Part shown: piece after piece, positions 37,557-45,086 of the stretch
How the letters are laid out: each line of letters opens with the position of its first letter
How positions within the stretch are numbered: position 1 is the first letter of the stretch
Origin: Bacteroidota bacterium
GTDB taxonomy: Bacteria > Bacteroidota > Bacteroidia > AKYH767-A > OLB10
Direction: 5' to 3'
Assembly (NCBI GenBank): GCA_016721435.1
Contig: JADKIC010000006.1
Span: 91,634 to 155,633, forward strand
Length of the DNA stretch: 64,000 nt
Notes under the pieces: model-generated
What the model saw: the letters and a program-made list of their open reading frames with translations, nothing else
Databases searched by the model: none
What the model was told of the DNA's origin: nothing
Position numbers and translations under genes: made by a program

Positions 37557-37742
37557 ATGAAAAATTCATCATCGTCTGCTATAGGTTCAATAGAAACATA
37601 CAATTTTAATCTCATAAAGTATGGTTCTGAATTTAATAGGCTTTTGAAAGGCAACTCATTTATTTCTATATTCCAAAATATGATGTTCGGTGTTGCGGTA
37701 ATCATTTTTGTTTGGATGAATGTTCAAAATATGGTAGCTTAA
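37557..37742 (+). CDS. Tiny single-helix membrane protein B beside hairpin array
   Basis: 61 residues: polar N-terminal part and one C-terminal helix (IFQNMMFGVAVIIFVWMNVQNM). Shares the IFVW-x-x-x-QN ending and general layout with tiny protein A, which lies on the other side of the array and on the same strand. It has a near-consensus promoter and a 48-base leader, which supports real expression. No recognised family. It precedes the second histidine kinase gene by 366 bases, so it may belong to the same signalling locus. Confidence 0.68.
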   Translation: MKNSSSSAIGSIETYNFNLIKYGSEFNRLLKGNSFISIFQNMMFGVAVIIFVWMNVQNMVA

Positions 37743-38108
37743 ATAAAAACAGGTCAAACCTTGGATAAATGTCAACATTCAATTTTACCGGGGAGCTTTT
37801 TTTTTGGCACCCCCATTCGTTTTAATAAAGGGAGTGTCTTGCAGAGGTATCCGAAAGCTGAATAACTATGAATCGTCCCTTTCCAGGAATTTACAAATAG
37901 CTAAACCTATGTGTAATTACCTTAAATATGAAATATTTTGATGTAGGATAGAAATACGTGAAAACACGTAGAGACTTATCAGGAAGTTCACCTTATGTTT
38001 ACCAGATAATATGTGCAACAAATGTTGGTTAAAACAAAGCTTCGAAGAGTTGTATCATAAAAATAGAAATGGCAATACATTATCTAAAATGTGAATTGAA
38101 TCGACTTT
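37743..38108. other. Gene-free stretch before the second histidine kinase
   Basis: AT-rich, with a T9 run at 37797-37805 flanked by GGGG and CCCC. That could be a poor hairpin, but I cannot support a terminator, a gene or a clear promoter here. Confidence 0.4.
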
Positions 38109-39062
38109 ATGGTCCGTTATGTTTCTTGTAAATTGAAAAAGTATGTTCTCCAGATACTCCTTGTGGCATTGATATCAATTGTCTTTGTTTCGGCGGATAA
38201 AATTATTGAAAATGGTAGTAAGTATACAGGGTCTGCTCATGAGATAAATGCTACAAATAGCCATTTTAAACCAATACATATTTATCAAAAGGATGTGGTG
38301 TGGAAAGGAAAGGCAAACTACAATAAGATTTCAACTTTCTCCATGTATACTATGTCCGGATTAGGAATAAGTCTGTTTGTATCATTTTTCTTGATCAATG
38401 GCTTTCTGATTTTTGAAAGAATTCAATTGAAGAAGAAATTGGAAGATCAACAAGCTCAGGGAAATGAACGATTAATTATTAGTCGTGATTTACATGATAA
38501 TGTAGGCGCTCAACTTTCAGCAACAATGATGTTTTTAAGTGACATGAGAAAGATTACAGTAGAGGGCAAGGCGAGAAAACTATTAGATAGTTCAATGGGT
38601 TTGCTCGAAACTTCTATCAGGGATCTGCGTTCAGTAATGGAAGAATGGCATAGGTCAGAATCTGTCGAACGAAGCTTTGTGGCAGCGGTGGAAGGATGGG
38701 TGTTAGAAATAAAGCGTACGCATAATATTCACTTTGTTCTATCGCATCATGGTCTCGATAATATTTTATCTCCTTTATTAAAACATACACTGTTGAGGAT
38801 TACCCATGAATTTATTGAGAATACCATTAAGTATGCACAGGCGGACCGTGTAATCCTGGATTTTGTCCTGAAACCTGAGAAACTGGTCCTCACCTATGAA
38901 GATAATGGAAAAGGATTTGATCAATTGTCAGTACCCATGGGTTATGGCCTCTCCAGCATGGAATCCAAAATCCTTTCGATGGATGGCTTCCTGGAAATCA
39001 ATACTTCACCCGGGAATGGTTTTATGGCCATAATTGAAATTCCGGTCAGTGGAGAAGTTTAG
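38109..39062 (+). CDS. Small LytS/NarX-type sensor histidine kinase
   Basis: 317-residue membrane kinase. Two transmembrane segments (about 12-28 and 83-103) enclose a short extracytoplasmic loop of about 55 residues, followed directly by a HisKA_3 dimerisation domain with phospho-acceptor His129 in SRDLHDNVGAQLS and an ATPase domain with EFIENTIKYAQ, YEDNGKGFD and GYGLSSMESKI. It has no sensor domain of recognised type; the small loop or the membrane helices probably sense a partner. It is intact, unlike the larger kinase at 31579-33557, and of the same phosphotransfer class as the response regulator at 35199-35859. The nearby tiny membrane proteins are candidate partners (inference). Confidence 0.9.
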   Translation: MVRYVSCKLKKYVLQILLVALISIVFVSADKIIENGSKYTGSAHEINATNSHFKPIHIYQKDVVWKGKANYNKISTFSMYTMSGLGISLFVSFFLINGFLIFERIQLKKKLEDQQAQGNERLIISRDLHDNVGAQLSATMMFLSDMRKITVEGKARKLLDSSMGLLETSIRDLRSVMEEWHRSESVERSFVAAVEGWVLEIKRTHNIHFVLSHHGLDNILSPLLKHTLLRITHEFIENTIKYAQADRVILDFVLKPEKLVLTYEDNGKGFDQLSVPMGYGLSSMESKILSMDGFLEINTSPGNGFMAIIEIPVSGEV

Positions 39063-39205
39063 TATGTAGATTATGATAGTTATCCATTTGCATTGATCTT
39101 ATTGATACTTCCTCCGGCCAGATGAAAGACTTGTTCTACCCACTAGCAGCTTTCAAATTTGAAAATTACGTCTTTTCACGTATTTATAGGGGAAATTTCA
39201 CACAC

Positions 39206-39213
39206 TATTTTTG
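39206..39213 (+). promoter_or_regulatory. -7 element upstream of the beta-propeller T9SS gene
   Basis: TATTTTTG lies 26 bases before ATG 39239 and inside a longer open frame starting at 39122, which supports the downstream start. Confidence 0.45.
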
Positions 39214-39238
39214 TATAATCAATCAAACCACGAACCCC

Positions 39239-40906
39239 ATGAAAAACTCTTTATTCACACTATTTCTGCTTGTTATCTTTATTAATACCGAAGCCCAAAC
39301 TACAGCCCTTATTAACTGGCAACAACAATATGGAGTGAGTCCGAATAATGAATTCTCCGGCAAAGTTGTCGTAGATTCTTCAAATAATGTTTTTGAAGTA
39401 GGCATTTATAATATGGGATCTGCATTCCAAAGAACCATTCGAATATTAAAATATTCAAGTGGGGGTACTTTGTTGGCGTCAAAGTCAATATCTATGAATG
39501 CAAGTTTGGTCAGATCAGTAGTGGTTGACAATAGTAATAACTTGTATTTGGTTGTTGATTCCATAGCAAACAATGTGACTTATGTATATAAGCTATCTAA
39601 TAATCTAAATTTGGTGCTTTGGAGTAAACGATATACAAATGTAATTGGAGTGAAAGCCGTGGTTTTAAATACTTCACTATTTGTTTTATTTGTTGGTAAT
39701 CCCGGAAATAATTCCTTTGCAAATGTTTCAAAATTGTCTACATCTACCGGCGCTCAATTGTCAGATTATTTATCTTCAAATTTGTTTCCAAAACGAATTC
39801 CTGCAGATATGGCAATTAAAGGGACTTCAATTTTACTATGTGGATCACAATATGATACCAATGGAAACAGAGGATTTGTAACAAAGTTAAGTTCTTTAAA
39901 TTTATCTCAAACATGGGATGCTTTATCAAACATTAACCCGGCAAACCTTCATGAAGTATACAAAAATTTGGCAGTTCATGCGAAGTCAAAGTACATTTTT
40001 TTAGCTGGTGAACATAAAAGTGTAAATACCGGTAATCGACGAAGTATGGTTAGTAGAGTCTCTGATGCAGGAGTAATACTGAACACAGTAGTACACACGG
40101 ATTTCACAACATATCATACCTATGGTTTGAAAGTGGGAATGGATAGCAGTTTGAATGTGTATGTTGGAATAGCTAAGGTACCGGTGAATGCTGCCGGCAA
40201 TGATGTAACTTTTACTATTAGGAAATATAGTCATAGTTTACTATCGTTATCGAGTTTTAATCATAGTTCATCAACGCTTGAAAAATATAATTTTAGAGAG
40301 ATGTTGGTAGCACCAGGGGGAAAGGTGAATATTGTTGTAGATTGTGATTCATCCGCCTATTCAAAGTGGTATTATTTGCGCTTGACCAAAAGTTTTGGTG
40401 GATCATTGATAGTAGATGTCCTGGATAAACGTATAATAAGAAGTGGAAGCGTCTACAATAACAGTTTTGCCAGTTGCATTACCCTTTTCAATAAAAAGTC
40501 GGGTTTACATCCAGACAATGATTGTGTCGTAGCAGGTAATTTTGTCAATAGCGGAAGTCCTTCCCGATTACGAACTATCAAGTATGGTACAGTAGTTCCA
40601 TTGCTTCCAACTCCTCCATTAGAGTATGAGATGCGCAGCACGAATGAAATGCTGTTAGAGGATAAGTTATTACTTTACCCAAATCCTGCAACTGAACGAA
40701 TAAATATAAGTTTAAATGAGGGCTTTGAAAGAATATTTATTCAAATTATGTCGATCGACGGGAAAGTTATAATGGAAGAGGAGGTGCTTGACTATCATTC
40801 GAAATCAGGTTATGGAATTGATATTACTGGATTATTGAATGGGACATACCTACTAAGTACAAGTAATGGAAAGGAAAAATTGACAACAAAATTTATAAAG
40901 AATTAA
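39239..40906 (+). CDS. T9SS-secreted propeller-like protein
   Basis: 555-residue exported protein. ATG 39239 is chosen because it gives a clean signal peptide (MKNSLFTLFLLVIFINTEAQ) and lies just after a promoter -7 element; the in-frame extension to 39122 adds 39 unlikely residues. The body has SBBP-like motifs (KVVVDSSNNVFEVG, IRILKYSSGG, VVVDNSNNLYLV) suggesting a beta-propeller. It ends in a T9SS domain (LYPNPATERINISL onward). Function unknown. It follows the second kinase and is closed by a terminator, so it may be its own unit. Confidence 0.82.
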   Translation: MKNSLFTLFLLVIFINTEAQTTALINWQQQYGVSPNNEFSGKVVVDSSNNVFEVGIYNMGSAFQRTIRILKYSSGGTLLASKSISMNASLVRSVVVDNSNNLYLVVDSIANNVTYVYKLSNNLNLVLWSKRYTNVIGVKAVVLNTSLFVLFVGNPGNNSFANVSKLSTSTGAQLSDYLSSNLFPKRIPADMAIKGTSILLCGSQYDTNGNRGFVTKLSSLNLSQTWDALSNINPANLHEVYKNLAVHAKSKYIFLAGEHKSVNTGNRRSMVSRVSDAGVILNTVVHTDFTTYHTYGLKVGMDSSLNVYVGIAKVPVNAAGNDVTFTIRKYSHSLLSLSSFNHSSSTLEKYNFREMLVAPGGKVNIVVDCDSSAYSKWYYLRLTKSFGGSLIVDVLDKRIIRSGSVYNNSFASCITLFNKKSGLHPDNDCVVAGNFVNSGSPSRLRTIKYGTVVPLLPTPPLEYEMRSTNEMLLEDKLLLYPNPATERINISLNEGFERIFIQIMSIDGKVIMEEEVLDYHSKSGYGIDITGLLNGTYLLSTSNGKEKLTTKFIKN

Positions 40907-40995
40907 TGTAGACAAGTTCTAACGAACCGGCTTTACTTAGGCTAAAGTATATCCGAACACTTTTAAAACATTTAATTTAATTTTTCAACTTTCAA

Positions 40996-41032
40996 GCTAC
41001 CTGTCCCTTTGTTGGGCGGGTAGCATTTTTTT
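40996..41032 (+). terminator. Intrinsic terminator after the propeller-like gene
   Basis: GCTACC (40996-41001) pairs with GGTAGC (41019-41024); further TGTCCC/GGGCG pairing extends the stem around loop TTTGTT; then ATTTTTTT. It lies within the gene-free stretch 40907-41245, which otherwise holds only the next promoter. Confidence 0.8.
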
Positions 41033-41175
41033 ATTAATGCGATGGATAATGTAAATATTTTAGCAATCTAAATTGTTTCGCCTATTACTTTAAATGGCAA
41101 TTATAAATTTGTTTAAAATTAAATTTCTAATTAATGGAATTTAGGTAAAATGTTTTGATTACGACTTTTAGCGTA

Positions 41176-41206
41176 TTGTTGAAGGTCTTCTCTACCTCTA
41201 CTTTTG
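41176..41206 (+). promoter_or_regulatory. Promoter of the papain-like lipoprotein gene
   Basis: GTATTG (TTG at 41176-41178), 20 bases, TACTTTTG (41199-41206), then 39 bases to ATG 41246. Same boxes and spacing as the hairpin-array and tiny-protein-B promoters. Confidence 0.65.
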
Positions 41207-41245
41207 ACATATCAAACAAAAATAAAACATATAAGTAAAAACATC

Positions 41246-42130
41246 ATGAAAACAATAAAGTCATTGCTCGCCATCTTATTCTTCGTTACAGTATTTGCAT
41301 CCTGCCAGAAAGATCAGATTGAACCAACAAATCAAGACATGAATGTTGTTTCCGAACAAACTACTGATCCGAATCAAACACCTGGCGCGAACGAAAAGGA
41401 TCTTGGATGTAACCTGCTTCCTACTGCTGATTATGCCAAATTGCAGCACATTCCGGATCAGTTAGCTGTACAGGCACTACCGGCAACTTATACACTTGCA
41501 ACCCCTGCAGTTGGTAACCAGGGTGGAGAAGGAAGTTGTGTGGGTTGGGGGACCGCCTATGCTGCAAGAAGTATTTACTATAAAGTAGCGAATGGACAAT
41601 CCAGCTATGCGAACAATGTGAATGTCTTCAGCCCGGAATATGTCTACAATCAGATCAAGGTAAATTCATCCTGCACATCAGGAGCGTATGTGAGTTCAGC
41701 ATTAAATTTGCTTAAAAACAAGGGTGTTTGCACCTGGGCGCAGATGACTTATAGCAGTACCAATGGCTGTAGTTTATTGCCAACTTATAAACAAAACCTT
41801 GCTGCTGCCAATTATAAAATAAACGGATGGGGAACCGTTAACCGCACTGTTTCAAATTTTAAAAACTTGTTGTATACTAATAAACCAATCATTGTTGCGG
41901 GTCCTGTTGACAGTAATTTCGATTTTCTAGGATACAATCAGGTATTAACACAATACAATAGTGCAACCTACAGAGGAGGACATTGCTATGCAGTAGTTGG
42001 ATATGATGACAACCGTCAGGCATTTAAAGTGATGAATTCATGGGGCACAAACTGGGCCACCGGTGGTTATGGATGGATCAGTTACAGTATGATCACTACT
42101 TCATTTACTGAAGCTTACATTATCTTTTAA
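41246..42130 (+). CDS. Papain-like (C1A) cysteine peptidase lipoprotein
   Basis: 294-residue lipoprotein peptidase. Start 41246 is used because a TTG at 41204 lies inside the -7 element. A lipoprotein signal ends at FASC. The catalytic Cys98 lies in GSCVGWGTAYAA (papain-type GSCW replaced by GSCVGW, as in many bacterial members), the His is in GGHCYAVVGYDD and the Asn in VMNSWGTNWATGGYGW. There is no long inhibitory propeptide: only about 75 residues separate the lipobox from the catalytic domain. It probably acts on the outer-membrane or cell surface. It has its own promoter and terminator. Confidence 0.92.
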   Translation: MKTIKSLLAILFFVTVFASCQKDQIEPTNQDMNVVSEQTTDPNQTPGANEKDLGCNLLPTADYAKLQHIPDQLAVQALPATYTLATPAVGNQGGEGSCVGWGTAYAARSIYYKVANGQSSYANNVNVFSPEYVYNQIKVNSSCTSGAYVSSALNLLKNKGVCTWAQMTYSSTNGCSLLPTYKQNLAAANYKINGWGTVNRTVSNFKNLLYTNKPIIVAGPVDSNFDFLGYNQVLTQYNSATYRGGHCYAVVGYDDNRQAFKVMNSWGTNWATGGYGWISYSMITTSFTEAYIIF

Positions 42131-42149
42131 ACGTATAATTTTTAAACTA

Positions 42150-42180
42150 ATCCCGGGAGTCACCACTTCCAGGATTTTTT
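42150..42180 (+). terminator. Intrinsic terminator after the peptidase gene
   Basis: ATCC (42150-42153)...GGAT (42172-42175) closes an imperfect stem that also pairs AGT with ACT, followed by TTTTTT. Confidence 0.65.
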
Positions 42181-42310
42181 ATTCGTCAAAACCGCCCACT
42201 CAAAACATAAAAGCCAAACTCCACCTGCTTTTCCTCAATACACTCCATTTTACCCATCATCGTATTTCCAACATTAACAACTTCCAACACCCACATCCGA
42301 AAAAATCCGT

Positions 42311-42386
42311 TCTATTCGTAAATTCGTACTATTCGCGGATTCGTACATTCGTATTTCGTATATTCGTAAAAGTTCGTATTTCGTAA
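42311..42386. repeat. WTTCGTA short repeat cluster
   Basis: About eight copies of ATTCGTA or close variants within 75 bases directly upstream of the YedK gene. Spacing is irregular. Likely a species-type intergenic repeat; any regulatory role is unproven. Confidence 0.6.
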
Positions 42387-42424
42387 CCCCCCTATAAAGT
42401 TTAATTTCACCTACAAGTAATATC

Positions 42425-43222
42425 ATGTGTGGAAGATATGTATTAGTCGACAAACTCCAAGCCTACGAACAGCGCTTCAACGCCGTTACGCAGCAGTTTT
42501 CCGTTCACATCACCCTTCCCAATTATAATGTGGTGCCCGGCGCCCTCGCTCCCGTCATTACCAACGATAAACCCAACGAGATTCAGTTTTTCCGTTTCGG
42601 GCTTACTCCTTTCTGGGCGAAGAAGCCGATGTACCTGATCAATGCCCGCTCGGAAGGAGATCATAACAGTGACGATGATCCGAACTATAATGGAGCTAAG
42701 GGAATCATCAGCAAACCCTCTTTCAGAAAACCCATCCGCTCACAACGCTGTCTCGTGATTGCAGATTATTTTATCGAAGGACCTAGAAAAGAAAAACTTG
42801 ACAAGCCCTATCTCGTTTATCTGAAACGACGTCCCTTTGCAATGGCGGGCATCTGGGACCAATGGGTGAATCAGGAGACAGGAGAGATCATTCATTCGTT
42901 TGCTATTATAACGACTACGCCTAACCGCATATTGCAAAAAATTCAGCATCATCGGTCACCGGTCATCCTTCATGAAAGTGATGAGCGGAAATGGCTGGAA
43001 GCAGATCACCTCGCCACGGTTACTTCTCTCCTCGAACCTTACGACAGCGATGAGATGAATGCTTATCCCATCAGCAACCGCATCAAGAGTCCAAGGGCAA
43101 ATGATATTCAACTGCTGGAACCGATTAGGGATGCTGTAGAAACAGAAACAGACCTGCGTGTCGTCCGCGAGTTAAAATTGCAAGGGATGGGTTATACGAA
43201 GAGGGACGAGCGAAAGGAGTAA
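42425..43222 (+). CDS. YedK/HMCES-type abasic-site shielding protein
   Basis: 265-residue SOS-response-associated peptidase family (SRAP) protein, which covalently traps abasic sites in single-stranded DNA to protect them. The catalytic Cys2 is in the invariant start MCGRY. The Asn in INARSEG, the Glu in ADYFIEG and the His in IQHHRSPVIL correspond to the other active-site residues. The usual GFYEW is changed to YFIEG, keeping the Glu. The length is slightly above the E. coli protein. The initiator Met is removed in relatives to expose Cys. DNA-damage genes (DnaE-type polymerase) lie 10 kb downstream but not in the same operon. Confidence 0.92.
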   Translation: MCGRYVLVDKLQAYEQRFNAVTQQFSVHITLPNYNVVPGALAPVITNDKPNEIQFFRFGLTPFWAKKPMYLINARSEGDHNSDDDPNYNGAKGIISKPSFRKPIRSQRCLVIADYFIEGPRKEKLDKPYLVYLKRRPFAMAGIWDQWVNQETGEIIHSFAIITTTPNRILQKIQHHRSPVILHESDERKWLEADHLATVTSLLEPYDSDEMNAYPISNRIKSPRANDIQLLEPIRDAVETETDLRVVRELKLQGMGYTKRDERKE

Positions 43223-43291
43223 GTATATGTGTATGTTGTCAAAATGTTGAAGTTGGCACGGTCGTCACACTATTAACGCTAACGTCTGTTC

Positions 43292-43325
43292 CCCGCTCTG
43301 CGGAGCGGGCTCCCGAAGGTCGGGA
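43292..43325. repeat. Double-hairpin repeat element
   Basis: Two perfect adjacent hairpins: CCCGCTC-TGCG-GAGCGGG (43292-43309) and TCCCGA-AGG-TCGGGA (43311-43325). It lies between convergent genes without a T-run, so it is more like a REP-type mobile repeat than a terminator. Confidence 0.65.
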
Positions 43326-43426
43326 CAAGCGTACAAAAACAAACATACAAATTTTACTGCAAAAGTTCAGCGCGCTATGGCGGAACAACCAGCGTTTAAC
43401 AACGAATTAATTTATTTGATAACGTA

Positions 43427-44062
43427 TCAACCGTCGTTCAATGTAATTGGGTACTGAAGCGAAAAAGGAAGCGTCTCAATGACAATACCTATATTTTCTG
43501 TATACCTCGTATTTACAAATCTTAAATCTCCGGCAAATTTCCAGTTGGGGTACATGAAATAAGTATCTTTGGTAGTTAATGTGGTGAATGTCCCGGCAGG
43601 TGTTGTCACTGACAGGTTTGGCTCTCCCATTTGCTTCACAATTTTACATATGGTATCAGCAGGTCCGGCCGTAATGTAGCCGGAATCAAAAACAGTAGAA
43701 AAGTCCAGGGAAGAAAAAGCTATTTTTCCGTTAGCATTTACAGTGTAATGCAAAGAATCTCTTTGAAAAAAAATGTCCTGTTGATTCGGTAAATAAGGTT
43801 TTGGTTTAACAAGCTTGAAATACGTTTTACCATTGATAATGGTATCCTTTTCCACATAGCAGCTGTCAAAGGTGTTGTTGGATGTAGCATTACCGGAATT
43901 ATCAATGTCAAATTGTTCATACACCCAATAATTACCAACCTTCAATTGCGAGTAATTAGGATAAAATGCATCGGGAATAGCCCCTGAATCGCTATCCTTT
44001 TTGCAAGAATAAACCAATAGGGTCATCAAGGCTGCCGTAAGAACAAGTGTTTTCTGCTTCAT
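43427..44062 (-). CDS. Lipoprotein of unknown function
   Basis: 211 residues with a lipoprotein signal ending LLVYSCKKD, so anchored to a membrane after the signal is cut. The body is mostly beta-strand-like with YPNYSQLKVGNYWVYEQFDID at its start (a pattern frequent in small secreted Bacteroidota lipoproteins: a short linker, then K-x-G-N-x-W-x-Y). I do not recognise a specific family. It faces the YedK gene and has no visible operon partners. Confidence 0.75.
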   Translation of the reverse strand: MKQKTLVLTAALMTLLVYSCKKDSDSGAIPDAFYPNYSQLKVGNYWVYEQFDIDNSGNATSNNTFDSCYVEKDTIINGKTYFKLVKPKPYLPNQQDIFFQRDSLHYTVNANGKIAFSSLDFSTVFDSGYITAGPADTICKIVKQMGEPNLSVTTPAGTFTTLTTKDTYFMYPNWKFAGDLRFVNTRYTENIGIVIETLPFSLQYPITLNDG

Positions 44063-44254
44063 GGGTTGGGTTTTTAGGTTCCGATGAAAACGAAGAGGGG
44101 TATGAATTATTGTGGGAAGGGGTTTTTTTGGGTGGGGAGTTTCCAGGGCGAGAGCGTTTTTATGTTTGATTTTGGTGGAGGGGTGGGGCTGATTGATTAT
44201 GTGTTCATCCGATTCTCGTTAAGATGTTTGGAAATTCGGTTTCTAGTACTCAAC

Positions 44255-44838
44255 TTATGAATAGTCCAGCCAAATGAGATCTCCTTTTCTAGGTATATCC
44301 CATGGTGCAATTCCTTTCCTGATAAATGTGGCTACAGCTGTTGAGTCATATAATTCAATGACTCTTCCTTTCCCTGAAATAACTTCTCCTACGCTGGCAG
44401 ATTCGCTCAATTGGTATGACTTAACCTTATTAAATTTAGCAATTGCTGCTTTCAATTGTTCTGAATTTGGTGACTTGTTTTCGTAGAAATTAATTTCTTC
44501 CTGAATATTTGAGCACCATAATTCAATGCCTTTCTTTCCACGGTAATTTCTATTTATACCTATGGATGCACCTTTTCTGATTTTATGATTATACAATTTG
44601 AATAATAAAGTACTGTCTTCGTAGGATAGAACGTCGTCAACCTGTACAATAGTTTTAGATTGGTTAATAACACGCTGGAATAATTCATAAAAATCATTTG
44701 AAATATTTTAAGACAAACAAAATCTTCCTTCATAGTGTTTCCGTTTTCAGTAAAAGCGTTAATGAAAATTGTAACTGAATCCTTTTTTAGATCTATCTTG
44801 TGTGTTTCTTGTTCCAAATCTCTGATTGAATAATACAC
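44255..44838 (-). pseudogene. Unknown protein, frameshifted and missing a clear start
   Basis: Two overlapping frames make one gene. The upstream frame (YSIRDLEQETHKIDLKK to EDFVCLK) shifts near 44705-44710 at an A-run; adding one A joins CLK to NISNDFYELFQRV, which continues to DLIWLDYS. The N-terminus has only a GTG start (44836-44838), and the open frame continues upstream to about 44879 with no ATG, so the true 5' end may be lost. The joined product is about 195 residues. No family recognised. Indel may be sequencing error. Confidence 0.55.
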
Positions 44839-45032
44839 ATAACTTGGCTCTGGAAATACCTTAATGAAAAACCACCCGGATTAATTTAAAGAGCGCCAAA
44901 ATTTAAAAAATTGCTTCCGTGAATTATCAGATTCACTTCTGGAAATTTCTACCCATTTACCTCACACTATTTTTCGGTCTGTCTTCTCCTGCTTACCTCC
45001 CTCTCTTTCTCGCTCTGCATTCCTTTGTTCAC

Positions 45033-45067
45033 AAAAAAAAGGGGAACACCTTATCGTGTCCCCTTTT
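45033..45067 (-). terminator. Intrinsic terminator of the M16 peptidase gene
   Basis: On the minus strand GGGGACAC-GATAAG-GTGTTCCCC (one bulged base) is followed by TTTTTTTT. It begins about 20 bases after the stop. Confidence 0.85.
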
Positions 45068-45086
45068 TATTTAATTCTCTAGCTCC

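Noticed and set aside
37797..37815. Terminator after tiny protein B
   Set aside because: The T9 run lies between the GGGG and CCCC arms rather than after a stem, and the arms contain a mismatch.
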